From Alistipes sp. (GTDB lineage: Bacteria; Bacteroidota; Bacteroidia; Bacteroidales; Rikenellaceae), in contig JALFNK010000004.1 in the NCBI GenBank assembly GCA_022782405.1, forward strand, positions 1 to 64,000: a stretch of DNA of 64,000 nt, in the 5' to 3' direction. Below are positions 46,415 through 55,047 of this stretch, in pieces. Position 1 is the stretch's first letter. Every line of letters starts with the position of its first letter. The notes under the pieces are model-generated. The model had not been told where the DNA came from, made no database searches, and saw only the letters and a list, made by a program, of their open reading frames with translations. Made by a program: the position numbers and the translations under genes.

Positions 46415-48526
46415 GTGGACCGTCTCGACAACGATATCAAGTATGTTCCGGGAGTCGGCGAGGCCCGGGCGAAACTCCTCGACAGGGAGTTGGGGATCCG
46501 TACGCTCGGAGACATGCTCCGCCACTATCCGTTCCGCTACATCGACCGCACGCGGATCTACCGTATCGCCGAGATCACCGACGCGGCCGGGCTCGCCTAC
46601 GTCCAGCTCCGGGCCCGTGTCATGGGCGTGGCCTATGCCGGCGAGGGGCGCCGGCGCCGTTTCACCGTCTCGGTGCAGGACGCCACGGGTACGGCCGAAC
46701 TGGTCTGGTTCCAGGGTATCAAGTGGATCGAGAAACGCATCGAGAAGGGGCGCGAATACCTCATCTTCGGACGCCCGGGATTCTACCGCGGAATGCTCTC
46801 GATGGCCCATCCCGAACTCGAAACCGTCGAACAGGCCCTTTCTCGAAAACCCGAAAGCGGCATGCAGGGCATCTACCCCTCGACCGAGAAGCTCTCGAAT
46901 CAGTTGGGGACGAAGGGCATGTACCAGATCGTCTGCAAGCTCTGGCCGCTGGTCCGCGACGGCATCGAAGACCCCCTCGCCGAATCCTTCCGCGCCCGCT
47001 ACGGCCTGCTGCCGCTGCGCGAAGCCTACTACAACATCCACTTCCCGCAGTCGCAGGAGCTGCTGCGCCAGGCCCAGTACCGGCTCAAGTTCGACGAGCT
47101 GCTCGGCGTGCAGCTCAACATCCAGGCGCGGCGCACGGCACGCCTCACGCGGCAGGACGGCTTTCTCTTCCCGAAGGTCGGCGAGGCGTTCAACACCTTC
47201 TACCGCGAACAGCTTCCCTTCCCGCTCACCGGGGCCCAGAAGCGCGTGATCCGCGAGATCCGCCAGGACACCGTTACGGGCTTCCAGATGAACCGCCTGC
47301 TGCAGGGCGACGTCGGCAGCGGCAAGACCCTCGTGGCCCTCATGTCGATGCTGCTGGCCGTGGACAACGGCTTCCAGGCCTGCATGATGGCCCCCACGGA
47401 GATCCTCGCGCGGCAGCACCTGGCCACCATCCGCCGCATGCTCGGCCCGATGGCGGTCCGCGTGGCCATCCTCACCGGCGCCTCGAAGACGGCCGAGCGT
47501 CGCGAAGCCCTCGAAGGCATCGCCTCGGGCGAGGTGCAGCTCCTCATCGGCACGCACGCCCTGATCGAGGACCGCGTGCAGTTCGCGAACCTCGGGCTCG
47601 TGGTCATCGACGAACAGCACCGCTTCGGCGTCGAGCAGCGCGCCCGCCTCTGGACCAAGAACGCCCGCCCGCCCCATATCCTCGTGATGACCGCCACGCC
47701 GATTCCGCGGACGCTGGCCATGACCCTCTACGGCGACCTGGATGTTTCGGTCATCGACGAACTCCCGCCCGGGCGCCATCCGATCCGGACCTTCCACTAC
47801 ACCGACGCCGCACGTCTCAAGCTCTTCGGATTCATGCGCCAGCAGATCTGCCAGGGACGTCAGGTCTATGTGGTCTACCCGCTCATCAAGGAGTCCGAGG
47901 CGATGGACTACAAGGACCTCACGGACGGGTACGAGGCCATCTCGCGCGACTTTCCGCTCCCGGAATACGTTACGGCGATCTGCCACGGAAAGATGAAACC
48001 CGCCGACAAGGAGGAGTCGATGCGCCAGTTCAAGGAGGGCGAGGCGCAGATACTCGTCGCCACGTCGGTCATCGAGGTGGGCGTCGATGTGCCGAACGCC
48101 ACGGTGATGGTCATCGAATCGGCCGAGCGTTTCGGTCTCTCGCAGCTGCACCAGCTGCGCGGGCGCGTGGGCCGCGGCGCCGAACAGTCCTACTGCATCC
48201 TCATGTCGGGCGAGAAACTCTCGCGCGAGGCCCGGGCGCGCCTCGACGCCATGTGCGAGACGAACGACGGATTCCGCCTCGCGGAGCTGGACCTCAAGCT
48301 GCGCGGCGCGGGCGACATCAACGGCACGCAGCAGAGCGGCATGGCCTTCGACCTGAAGATCGCCAACCCGACGGCCGACGTACAGATCCTTACCCTCACG
48401 CGCGAGGCCGCAGGCGAGCTTCTGGCCGACGACCCGCAGCTCTCGCGTCCCGAGCACCGCGGACTCGAAGTCCTGCGGCGCCGCTACGCCGGACGCGACG
48501 AAATCGACTTTTCCCGCATATCGTAA
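46415..48526 (+). CDS. recG: ATP-dependent DNA helicase RecG
   Basis: This is a 703-aa monomeric branch-migrating helicase that rescues stalled forks. The N-terminal wedge domain (OB fold, about residues 60-200) begins with DNDIKYVPGVGEARAKLL. The SF2 helicase motifs follow: Walker A LLQGDVGSGKTLVALM, motif Ia MMAPTEILARQH, DExH-like VVIDEQHRFGV, motif III VMTATPIPRTLAMT, motif V LVATSVIEVGVDVP and motif VI QLHQLRGRVGRGAEQSYC. The length agrees with the family (about 690-700). The open frame runs upstream to 46289, but the homologous start is the GTG at 46415 (VDRLDNDIKY), which lies just behind a -7 box. Confidence 0.96.
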   Translation: MDRLDNDIKYVPGVGEARAKLLDRELGIRTLGDMLRHYPFRYIDRTRIYRIAEITDAAGLAYVQLRARVMGVAYAGEGRRRRFTVSVQDATGTAELVWFQGIKWIEKRIEKGREYLIFGRPGFYRGMLSMAHPELETVEQALSRKPESGMQGIYPSTEKLSNQLGTKGMYQIVCKLWPLVRDGIEDPLAESFRARYGLLPLREAYYNIHFPQSQELLRQAQYRLKFDELLGVQLNIQARRTARLTRQDGFLFPKVGEAFNTFYREQLPFPLTGAQKRVIREIRQDTVTGFQMNRLLQGDVGSGKTLVALMSMLLAVDNGFQACMMAPTEILARQHLATIRRMLGPMAVRVAILTGASKTAERREALEGIASGEVQLLIGTHALIEDRVQFANLGLVVIDEQHRFGVEQRARLWTKNARPPHILVMTATPIPRTLAMTLYGDLDVSVIDELPPGRHPIRTFHYTDAARLKLFGFMRQQICQGRQVYVVYPLIKESEAMDYKDLTDGYEAISRDFPLPEYVTAICHGKMKPADKEESMRQFKEGEAQILVATSVIEVGVDVPNATVMVIESAERFGLSQLHQLRGRVGRGAEQSYCILMSGEKLSREARARLDAMCETNDGFRLAELDLKLRGAGDINGTQQSGMAFDLKIANPTADVQILTLTREAAGELLADDPQLSRPEHRGLEVLRRRYAGRDEIDFSRIS

Positions 48527-48578
48527 ACCCCGAAATACATTACCCGCAAAAGCGTTATACTGTCAAAAACCCCGAACC

Positions 48579-49376
48579 ATGAAAAAAATCCTTTGCACCA
48601 TATGCCTCTTTCTGGCAGCCTCGCCCCTCGCAGCCCAGCTCTACCACCCGGGCGAGGTGCTGCAGTACCGCGTAAGCTACAAGGCCAAGATGTTCCCCAA
48701 TACGGAGGTCGGCTCGGTCGAGGTGGCCACCGCGGAGGAGACCTTCGACGGCGAGAAGCACTACAAGGTTACCGGTTACGGCCGCACGCTGCCCACCTAC
48801 CGCTGGTTCTTCAACCTCGAGGATCTCTACACGGTATGGATCGACCGCGAGGCGCTGCGCCCCGTCTGCTTCGAAAGCGACATCCGCGAGGGCGACTACA
48901 CCTTCGACAGCCGCTACGACTACGACTGGGACTCCTCGACGGTCCACACCCGCTGGCGCAGCCGCAAACGGCCCTACCAGGAGAAACAAATGCCCCTGAC
49001 GGCCGAAAGCATGGATCCCATCTCGCTCTTCTTCAGCCTCCGCAGCGCCTCGGCCGAGGATTTCCACGAAGGGGAGCCCGCAACGCTGGAGATGGTCCTC
49101 GAGGATACGGTACGCGTGCTGCACTACCGTTTCCTGGGACGCGAGATCAAGAAGATCCGTAACATGGGACGCTTCCGCACGCTGAAGTTCAACTGCCAGC
49201 TGGGCTCCTCGCAGGGGTTCTCCTTCACCGACGGCTCGGTCTTCACGATCTGGATCTCGGACGACCGGAACAAGATTCCGCTCTACATCGAGTCGCCCGT
49301 CCGCATCGGCAGCATCAACGCCTACATCTCCGGATACAAGGGACTCAAATACCCCGTCGAGAGCCTCGTCAAATAA
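48579..49376 (+). CDS. DUF3108 domain-containing secreted protein
   Basis: This 265-aa protein has a signal peptide (KILCTICLFLAASPLAAQ) and a DUF3108 beta-rich domain with GEVLQYRVSYKAKMFPNTEV and YRWFFNLEDLYTVWID. The family is widespread in Bacteroidetes; members are predicted to be periplasmic or outer-membrane-associated, and no function is established. The start lies 52 nt after recG without a visible terminator, and the SGNH hydrolase gene begins 22 nt downstream. The three genes could share a transcript. Confidence 0.88.
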   Translation: MKKILCTICLFLAASPLAAQLYHPGEVLQYRVSYKAKMFPNTEVGSVEVATAEETFDGEKHYKVTGYGRTLPTYRWFFNLEDLYTVWIDREALRPVCFESDIREGDYTFDSRYDYDWDSSTVHTRWRSRKRPYQEKQMPLTAESMDPISLFFSLRSASAEDFHEGEPATLEMVLEDTVRVLHYRFLGREIKKIRNMGRFRTLKFNCQLGSSQGFSFTDGSVFTIWISDDRNKIPLYIESPVRIGSINAYISGYKGLKYPVESLVK

Positions 49377-49398
49377 CGACCCAAACAAAATCCGAAAC

Positions 49399-50481
49399 AT
49401 GATACGACCGAAACACTGGATCCTGGCCCTGGGCCTGATGACGGCCTTCACGGCCGCAAAAGCACAACTCGTCTACTACGATGCCGCCGGCTTCCCCCTG
49501 CTGGGAAAGGCCACCGAACGCACCGAAACCCGCTATGAGCGCCTCCCGGCGGAATTCAAGGGAGTCTCGCGCGGTCCCGTCTGGGAGCTGGGCAAATGCA
49601 CCGCGGGACTGGCCGTGCGTTTCCGCAGCAACTCCACGACCATCGCCGCCCGGTGGACCGCCTTCTTCGACCGGACGATGAACCACCAGACGCAGACCGG
49701 GACCCGTGGCCTGGACCTCTACTGCCTGCAGGAGGACGGCACATGGACCTTCGTGAACAGCGCACGCCCCACCGGGCAGCAGAACGAAACGGTCATCATC
49801 ACCGACATGGAGCCCGCCGAACGGGAATACATGCTCTACCTCTCGCTCTACGACGGCATTCTCGACCTGAAGATCGGCATCGATTCGCTGGCCCGCATCG
49901 AACAGCCGGCCGTAGATCTGCCGCGCCGCGAACGCCCCGTGGTCTTCTACGGCACGAGCATCCTCCAGGGCGGCTGCGCCAACCGTCCCGGCATGGCCCA
50001 CACGAACATCATCTCGCGGCGGCTGAACCGCGAATGCATCAACCTCGGGTTCAGCGGGAACGCCCTGCTCGACCTGGAGATCGCCCGCCTGATGGCCGAG
50101 GTCGACGCCTCGGTCTTCGTCCTCGACTTCGTGCCCAACGCCTCGGTCGAGGAGATGAACGACCGCATGGAGACCTTCTACCGCATCATCCGCGACCGGC
50201 ACCCCGACACGCCGATCATCTTCATCGAGGATCCCCGCTACCCCCACGGACGCTTCGACAAGCGGATGGCCGAGGAGGTGCGCAGCAAGAACGAAACCGT
50301 GAACCGCATCTTCGGCGAACTGAAGAAGAAGGGCGAGAAGAACATCTACATGATCTCCTCCGAGCGGATGCTGGGCGACGACGCCGAGGCAACGGTGGAC
50401 GGCGTGCACTTCACCGATCTGGGCATGATGCGCTATGCGGATCTGGTCTGTCCGGTCATCAAACGGCACCTGAAACGATAG
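49399..50481 (+). CDS. SGNH/GDSL-family esterase with N-terminal GxDLY domain
   Basis: This 360-aa exported protein (signal peptide ending AAKA) has an N-terminal beta-sandwich with the GxDLY signature (GLDLYCLQEDG). A C-terminal SGNH hydrolase domain carries the nucleophile Ser in VVFYGTSILQGGC, Gly in NLGFSGNALLD, Asn in LDFVPNAS and the Asp-x-x-His pair in VDGVHFTDLG, so all four SGNH blocks are intact. Members of this architecture deacetylate carbohydrate or other acyl esters. No polysaccharide locus is adjacent, so the substrate is unknown. Confidence 0.92.
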   Translation: MIRPKHWILALGLMTAFTAAKAQLVYYDAAGFPLLGKATERTETRYERLPAEFKGVSRGPVWELGKCTAGLAVRFRSNSTTIAARWTAFFDRTMNHQTQTGTRGLDLYCLQEDGTWTFVNSARPTGQQNETVIITDMEPAEREYMLYLSLYDGILDLKIGIDSLARIEQPAVDLPRRERPVVFYGTSILQGGCANRPGMAHTNIISRRLNRECINLGFSGNALLDLEIARLMAEVDASVFVLDFVPNASVEEMNDRMETFYRIIRDRHPDTPIIFIEDPRYPHGRFDKRMAEEVRSKNETVNRIFGELKKKGEKNIYMISSERMLGDDAEATVDGVHFTDLGMMRYADLVCPVIKRHLKR

Positions 50482-50541
50482 AAGCCACCCGTACGAAGCG
50501 CATTTTCTTCGTCCGGGTGTTCGATTTTTCGAATAAATCAC

Positions 50542-50549
50542 TACTTTTG
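50542..50549 (+). promoter_or_regulatory. -7 box of the coiled-coil membrane protein gene
   Basis: TACTTTTG matches TAnnTTTG. The leader to the ATG at 50644 is about 90 nt and GC-rich. Confidence 0.45.
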
Positions 50550-50643
50550 TAACTGGCTCTGAAGGCGCCGCCCCCAAACCGGCTCCGCTCGGATGTCCGC
50601 AAGCGCCGCCGGGCGCACACCCGGCCCCTAAACCCGAAAGGCT

Positions 50644-51585
50644 ATGGAAAACAGACAAGGATACGATCCCTCCGAATTCGAGGACGAAGAGGACTACACG
50701 ATGCAGCAACCCGCCGCCGACAAGTCCATCCGCGGCTATCGCATCGTCATCATCATCCTCTCGGTGATTCTGGTGGCACTGTCGATCCTCTACTTCAGCA
50801 TCCACCGCCAGCAGATGATCGACAACGAACTGCTGCAGGCCGACCGCGACTCGATCCAGAACGACCTGGGGCGTCTGATGACCGACTACGACAACCTCCA
50901 GATCTCCAACGACTCGATCTCGGCAAGCCTCTCGATCGAACGCGAGCGCGCCGACTCGCTGATGGACCGGCTGAAGAAAGAGCGTTCGTGGAGCCTGGCG
51001 AAGATCAAGCAGTACGAGAAGGAGGTAGGCACCCTGCGCACGATCATGCGGGGCTACGTCCGCCAGATCGACTCGCTGAGCACGCTCAACAAGAAGCTCA
51101 TCAAGGAGAACGTCGGATTCCGCAAGGAGATCTCCTCGGCCAACCTGCGCGCCGACATGGCCGAAGAGAAGGCCGCCGAGCTCGACAACAAGGTGCGCAT
51201 CGGCGCCGTGCTCCGGGCCCGCGACATCGCGCTCATGGCCCTGAATGCCAACAGCCGCGAGGTATCGCGCATCAAGAATGCCGCGCGCCTGCGCGTGGAC
51301 TTCACCCTCTCGGCCAACGAACTGGCCGCACCGGGCGACAAGACCGTCTATGTACGCATCACCTCGCCCGACGGCTATGTGCTGACGACCGAAGCGATGC
51401 CGACCTTCGAGTTCGAAGGCGAGCGCCTGAGCTATTCGGCCCAGCGTACCGTGCAGTACGACAACACGAAGGACCTCGACGTGGGTATCTTCTATGCCAG
51501 CACGGGATTCACTGCCGGGACCTACAAGGTGCAGCTCTACTGCGAGGGGCGTCTGATCGGCCAGGCCGATATCGCCATGCGGTAA
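50644..51585 (+). CDS. Single-pass membrane protein with long coiled coil, function unknown
   Basis: This is a 313-aa protein. About 30 acidic, polar residues precede one transmembrane helix (YRIVIIILSVILVALSILYF). A coiled coil rich in Leu, Asp and Arg runs from about 60 to 180 (ESLIERERADSLMDRLKK-like heptads). The C-terminal ~90 residues form a beta-rich domain (TVYVRITSPDGYVLTTEA). The topology suggests a short cytoplasmic tail and a periplasmic coiled coil with a beta domain. I recognise no family beyond the generic Bacteroidetes coiled-coil proteins of this design. Confidence 0.8.
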   Translation: MENRQGYDPSEFEDEEDYTMQQPAADKSIRGYRIVIIILSVILVALSILYFSIHRQQMIDNELLQADRDSIQNDLGRLMTDYDNLQISNDSISASLSIERERADSLMDRLKKERSWSLAKIKQYEKEVGTLRTIMRGYVRQIDSLSTLNKKLIKENVGFRKEISSANLRADMAEEKAAELDNKVRIGAVLRARDIALMALNANSREVSRIKNAARLRVDFTLSANELAAPGDKTVYVRITSPDGYVLTTEAMPTFEFEGERLSYSAQRTVQYDNTKDLDVGIFYASTGFTAGTYKVQLYCEGRLIGQADIAMR

Positions 51586-51610
51586 CGCATCCGGAGAAAG
51601 GGATAAAGAA

Positions 51611-51642
51611 AGCGGGTGGAACTTTTGGAAGTTCCACCCGCT
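51611..51642. terminator. Bidirectional terminator between convergent genes
   Basis: A perfect 14-bp stem (51611-51624 with 51629-51642) with a TTGG loop separates the coiled-coil gene from the ROK kinase gene. The minus strand continues into a T-rich stretch (TTTCTTTAT). Confidence 0.85.
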
Positions 51643-51664
51643 TGTCGTTTACGGCGACCCGGGA

Positions 51665-52669
51665 TCAGAGCCCGGCCTCCTGCCAGATCAGCGCCGAGGC
51701 GCCGAGGATGGCGGCGTTCTTGCCCTGAATGCCGCTCGGCAGCAGCTTGACCTTGTTCTTGAAGACGAAGAGCATGTTCTCCTCCATGTACCACTGCGTG
51801 GGCTCGAAGAGCAGTTTCCCGGCCTTCGACAGACCGCCGAAGAGGAAGATCGCCTCCGGGGAGGTTATCGTCACGATGTCGGCCAGTGCGCGGCCGAGCA
51901 TCTCGCCCGTGAAGCGGAACGCCTCGAGCGCCACGGGATCGCCCTGCTCGGCAGCAGCCGAAATCATCGACGCATCGAAGTCGTCATAGGCGATGCTGCG
52001 CAGCTTGCTCGGCGCCGTCATGCGCGCCATCAGCTCGAAGGCCGTGCGCTTGATACCCGTTGCCGAGACGTAAGCCTCCAGACAGCCGCGGCGGCCGCAG
52101 CCGCACTCACGGCCGTTGCGCTCGACGATGATATGGCCGAACTCGCCGGCAAAGCCGTCGTGTCCGTAGATCATCTCGCCGTTGGCCACGAATCCCGAGC
52201 CGAGGCCCGTGCCGAGCGTGATCATGATGAAATCCTTCATGCCCCGCGCATTGCCGTAGATCATCTCGCCGATCGTCGCGGCGTTGGCGTCGTTGGTGAT
52301 GAGCGTCTTCACGCCGCCGAAGCACTTGGAGATATCGTCGGCCAGCGGGAAGATGCGGCGCGACTCGTCGGGATCGCTCTCTCCTTCGCGGAATTTCCAC
52401 AGGTTTGCGGGATTCTCGACCGTACCTTTGTGGTAGTTGGCGTTCGGGGCGCCGATGCCGATACCCGTCAGTTCGTAGTCGAACGAGAGGCTCTGGGTCA
52501 TGGCGCGCATGGCGTCGCACAGATCCCGCACATAGGCCGGATAATCGTCCACATAGGGATATTTCTTGGTCGAGATGACCGACTCGGCATAAAGATCGCC
52601 GTTTTCGTCCACCATACCGAATGCGGTATTGATGCCGCCGATATCCACGCCGATAGCAAGTTTTTTCAT
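51665..52669 (-). CDS. ROK-family sugar kinase (glucokinase type)
   Basis: This 334-aa cytoplasmic ROK kinase has the N-terminal phosphate motif AIGVDIGGINTAFGMV, TNDANAATIGE with the catalytic Asp, the substrate-binding GHDGFAGEFGHIIVE and the zinc motif CGCGRRGCLE. Most Bacteroidales ROK kinases next to housekeeping genes are glucokinases, so I assign glucose as the likely substrate, which would link it to the glycogen-derived sugar pool. It is divergent from the polyprenyl synthase and has a full consensus promoter. Confidence 0.9.
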   Translation of the reverse strand: MKKLAIGVDIGGINTAFGMVDENGDLYAESVISTKKYPYVDDYPAYVRDLCDAMRAMTQSLSFDYELTGIGIGAPNANYHKGTVENPANLWKFREGESDPDESRRIFPLADDISKCFGGVKTLITNDANAATIGEMIYGNARGMKDFIMITLGTGLGSGFVANGEMIYGHDGFAGEFGHIIVERNGRECGCGRRGCLEAYVSATGIKRTAFELMARMTAPSKLRSIAYDDFDASMISAAAEQGDPVALEAFRFTGEMLGRALADIVTITSPEAIFLFGGLSKAGKLLFEPTQWYMEENMLFVFKNKVKLLPSGIQGKNAAILGASALIWQEAGL

Positions 52670-52705
52670 AACAGGTTTCAGGTTAAAAGTTAAAATTTAT
52701 CTGGT

Positions 52706-52736
52706 CAAAGTTAATGGAAAATTCGGCCACTCCAAA
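52706..52736 (-). promoter_or_regulatory. Consensus promoter of the ROK kinase gene
   Basis: On the minus strand TTTG (52733-52736), a 19-nt spacer and TAACTTTG (52706-52713) match the consensus fully. The start codon is at 52669. Confidence 0.8.
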
Positions 52737-52745
52737 GTTTTTTCC

Positions 52746-52753
52746 TACTTTTG
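52746..52753 (+). promoter_or_regulatory. -7 box of the polyprenyl synthase operon
   Basis: TACTTTTG matches TAnnTTTG and ends 34 nt before the ATG at 52788. It is only 10 nt from the -33 box of the divergent promoter, so binding at one may affect the other. Confidence 0.55.
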
Positions 52754-52787
52754 GGACATATTCTGACCAAATCACATCCGGACAAAC

Positions 52788-53759
52788 ATGCAAAACAACG
52801 AGCAACTCCTCTCCGTAATCGAAAATTATCTGGCGCAGACCGAACTTCCGGCCGAACCCGAACTGCTCTACGCACCCATCGGCTATTCGCTCTCCGGAGG
52901 CGGCAAACGCCTGAGGCCGATGCTCGTGATGCTCTCGTGCGGCATATTCACGGACGATGTCCAGCAGGCGCTGCCTGCCGCTGCCGCCATCGAGATGTTC
53001 CACAACTTCACCCTGCTGCACGACGACATCATGGACAACGCCGCCATGCGGCGCGGCAAGCCCTCGGTCTTCGCTCGCTGGGGCCAGAACGTGGCCATCC
53101 TCTCGGGCGACGCCATGCTGATCTGCGCCTACCGCCTGCTCGGCGGCGTTCCCGGGCACCTGCTGCCGCAGGTCATGGCAACCTTCAACGAAATGGCCCT
53201 CGGCGTCTGTGAAGGACAGCAGTACGACATGGATTTCGAACGCCGCACGAAGGTCTCGGTCGTGGACTACATGCACATGATCGAACTGAAAACCTCGGTG
53301 CTGCTGGCCGGTGCCGCGACGATCGGTGCGACGATCGGCGGAGCCCCCGAGGAGGATTGCCGCAAGCTGCGGCGCTTCGCCCTCGAACTGGGCCTCGCGT
53401 TCCAACTGCAGGACGACCTGCTGGACAGCTACGGCGACGAGGAGCTCGGGAAGGCCATCGGCGGCGACATCCTCGAAGGCAAGAAGACCTATCTGATGGT
53501 TACGGCCATGAGCCGCGCCGACGAGACCACGCGCGAGGTGCTCCGCCGCACCTACCGCGACGAAACGATCTCCAACGCCGAGAAGATCGCCACCGTGAAG
53601 ACGATCTATGACCGGCTGGATGTCCCCCATCTGACCGAACAGCAGATCTCGCTGCGCTTCGACCGGGCGCTGGGCATCCTCGACACGCTCTCGGTCGATG
53701 CCTCCCGCACCCGGCAGCTGCGCGCCTTCGCCGAGAGTCTGATGGGCCGCAGGAAATAA
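52788..53759 (+). CDS. Trans-polyprenyl diphosphate synthase
   Basis: This 323-aa enzyme condenses isopentenyl diphosphate with an allylic diphosphate. It has SLSGGGKRLRPMLV, the first Asp-rich motif LLHDDIMDNA, MIELKTSVLL and the second Asp-rich motif FQLQDDLLDSYGD. The two residues before the first Asp-rich motif are Leu-His and residue -5 is Phe, so product length cannot be fixed by eye; C15-C20 or a menaquinone side chain are possible. It is the first of three closely spaced genes (16 nt to the next). With ispG it gives the window two isoprenoid steps. Confidence 0.92.
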   Translation: MQNNEQLLSVIENYLAQTELPAEPELLYAPIGYSLSGGGKRLRPMLVMLSCGIFTDDVQQALPAAAAIEMFHNFTLLHDDIMDNAAMRRGKPSVFARWGQNVAILSGDAMLICAYRLLGGVPGHLLPQVMATFNEMALGVCEGQQYDMDFERRTKVSVVDYMHMIELKTSVLLAGAATIGATIGGAPEEDCRKLRRFALELGLAFQLQDDLLDSYGDEELGKAIGGDILEGKKTYLMVTAMSRADETTREVLRRTYRDETISNAEKIATVKTIYDRLDVPHLTEQQISLRFDRALGILDTLSVDASRTRQLRAFAESLMGRRK

Positions 53760-53774
53760 CACAGCGAATACTTC

Positions 53775-55040
53775 ATGAAACGTTCCGATATCGAGATCAT
53801 GGCCCCCGTGGGCTCCTACGAGTCTCTCGCCGCAGCCATCCAGGCCGGGGCCGATGCCGTATACTTCGGCGTCGGGAAACTCAACATGCGTTCGGCCTCG
53901 GCCGCCAACTTCACCCTCGAGGATCTGGCGCGGATCGTCGCCACGGCCCATGCCGCAGGGGTCCGCACCTACCTGACGGTCAATACCATAGTCTACGAAA
54001 ACGAACTCTCCGACGTACATGCCGTCATCGACCGCGCCAAGGAGGAGGGCGTCGATGCCATCATCGCCACCGACCTGGCCGCGATCCTCTATGCCCGGCG
54101 CATCGGACAGGAGGTACACATCTCCACGCAGAGCAACATCTCGAACTCCGAGGCGGTGAAGTTCTACGCCCAGTGGGCCGACACGGTGGTCCTGGCCCGC
54201 GAGCTTTCGCTCGAGCAGGTCGCCGGGATTCACCGCTGCATCGTCGAAAACGACATCCGCGGCCCGCGCGGAGAGCTCGTACAGATCGAGATGTTCGCCC
54301 ACGGAGCGCTCTGCATGTCGATCTCGGGCAAGTGCTACCTCTCGCTCCACGAGACGGGCTGTTCGGCCAACCGCGGCGCCTGCCGCCAGCTGTGCCGCCG
54401 CAAATATACGCTCCGCGACAAGGATACGGGCGCCGAGCTCGACATCGACGGACAGTATGTCCTCTCGCCGAAAGACCTCTGCACGATCGACTTCCTGGAC
54501 CGGATGATCGGCGCCGGCGTGCGGGTGCTCAAGATCGAGGGGCGCGCCCGCGGCGCGGAATACGTCAAGCGCGTCGTCGAGAGTTACGACGAGGCGTTGC
54601 GCGCCCTCGAAGAGGGGCGCTACACGCCCGAGCTGGCCGCATCGCTCAAGGAGCGCCTCCGCACGGTCTTCAACCGCGGGTTCTGGGAGGGCTACTACGC
54701 CGGACGGCCCACGGTAGAGCACAGCCCCGCCTACGGCTCCTCGGCCACGCGCCGCAAGGTCTATGTGGGCAAGGTTACGAACTTCTACCGCAAACTCTCG
54801 GTCGCCGAGGTGCTCGTGGAGGCTGCACCGCTGGCCGTCGGCGAGGAGATCTTCTTCCTGGGCCCCACGACGGGCGTCGCCGAGCAGCGCCTCGAAGAGC
54901 TGCACGGCCCCGACGGAAAACCGGCGCAGCAGGTGCTCCAGGGCCAGCTCTGCGCCATCCACACCCCGGGCGTCGTCCGCCGCGGCGACCAGCTCTGCAA
55001 ATTCGTCGATGCCACCCCGCAAAACACCCAAACTGAATAG
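53775..55040 (+). CDS. U32-family protein (YegQ/TrhP-like)
   Basis: This 421-aa protein has a TIM-barrel U32 core (IMAPVGSYESLAAAIQAGAD, YFGVGKLNMRS) and the conserved cysteine block with GALCMSISGKCYLSLHETGC and RGACRQLCRRKY, which binds an Fe-S cluster. A C-terminal beta-barrel follows (TRRKVYVGKVTNFYRKLSVA). Characterised relatives (TrhP/YegQ, RlhA) hydroxylate tRNA or rRNA bases using prephenate, and the protease name is historical. I infer tRNA wobble-uridine hydroxylation but cannot tell TrhP from RlhA-like. It is cotranscribed with the polyprenyl synthase. Confidence 0.88.
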   Translation: MKRSDIEIMAPVGSYESLAAAIQAGADAVYFGVGKLNMRSASAANFTLEDLARIVATAHAAGVRTYLTVNTIVYENELSDVHAVIDRAKEEGVDAIIATDLAAILYARRIGQEVHISTQSNISNSEAVKFYAQWADTVVLARELSLEQVAGIHRCIVENDIRGPRGELVQIEMFAHGALCMSISGKCYLSLHETGCSANRGACRQLCRRKYTLRDKDTGAELDIDGQYVLSPKDLCTIDFLDRMIGAGVRVLKIEGRARGAEYVKRVVESYDEALRALEEGRYTPELAASLKERLRTVFNRGFWEGYYAGRPTVEHSPAYGSSATRRKVYVGKVTNFYRKLSVAEVLVEAAPLAVGEEIFFLGPTTGVAEQRLEELHGPDGKPAQQVLQGQLCAIHTPGVVRRGDQLCKFVDATPQNTQTE

Positions 55041-55047
55041 ATACGCC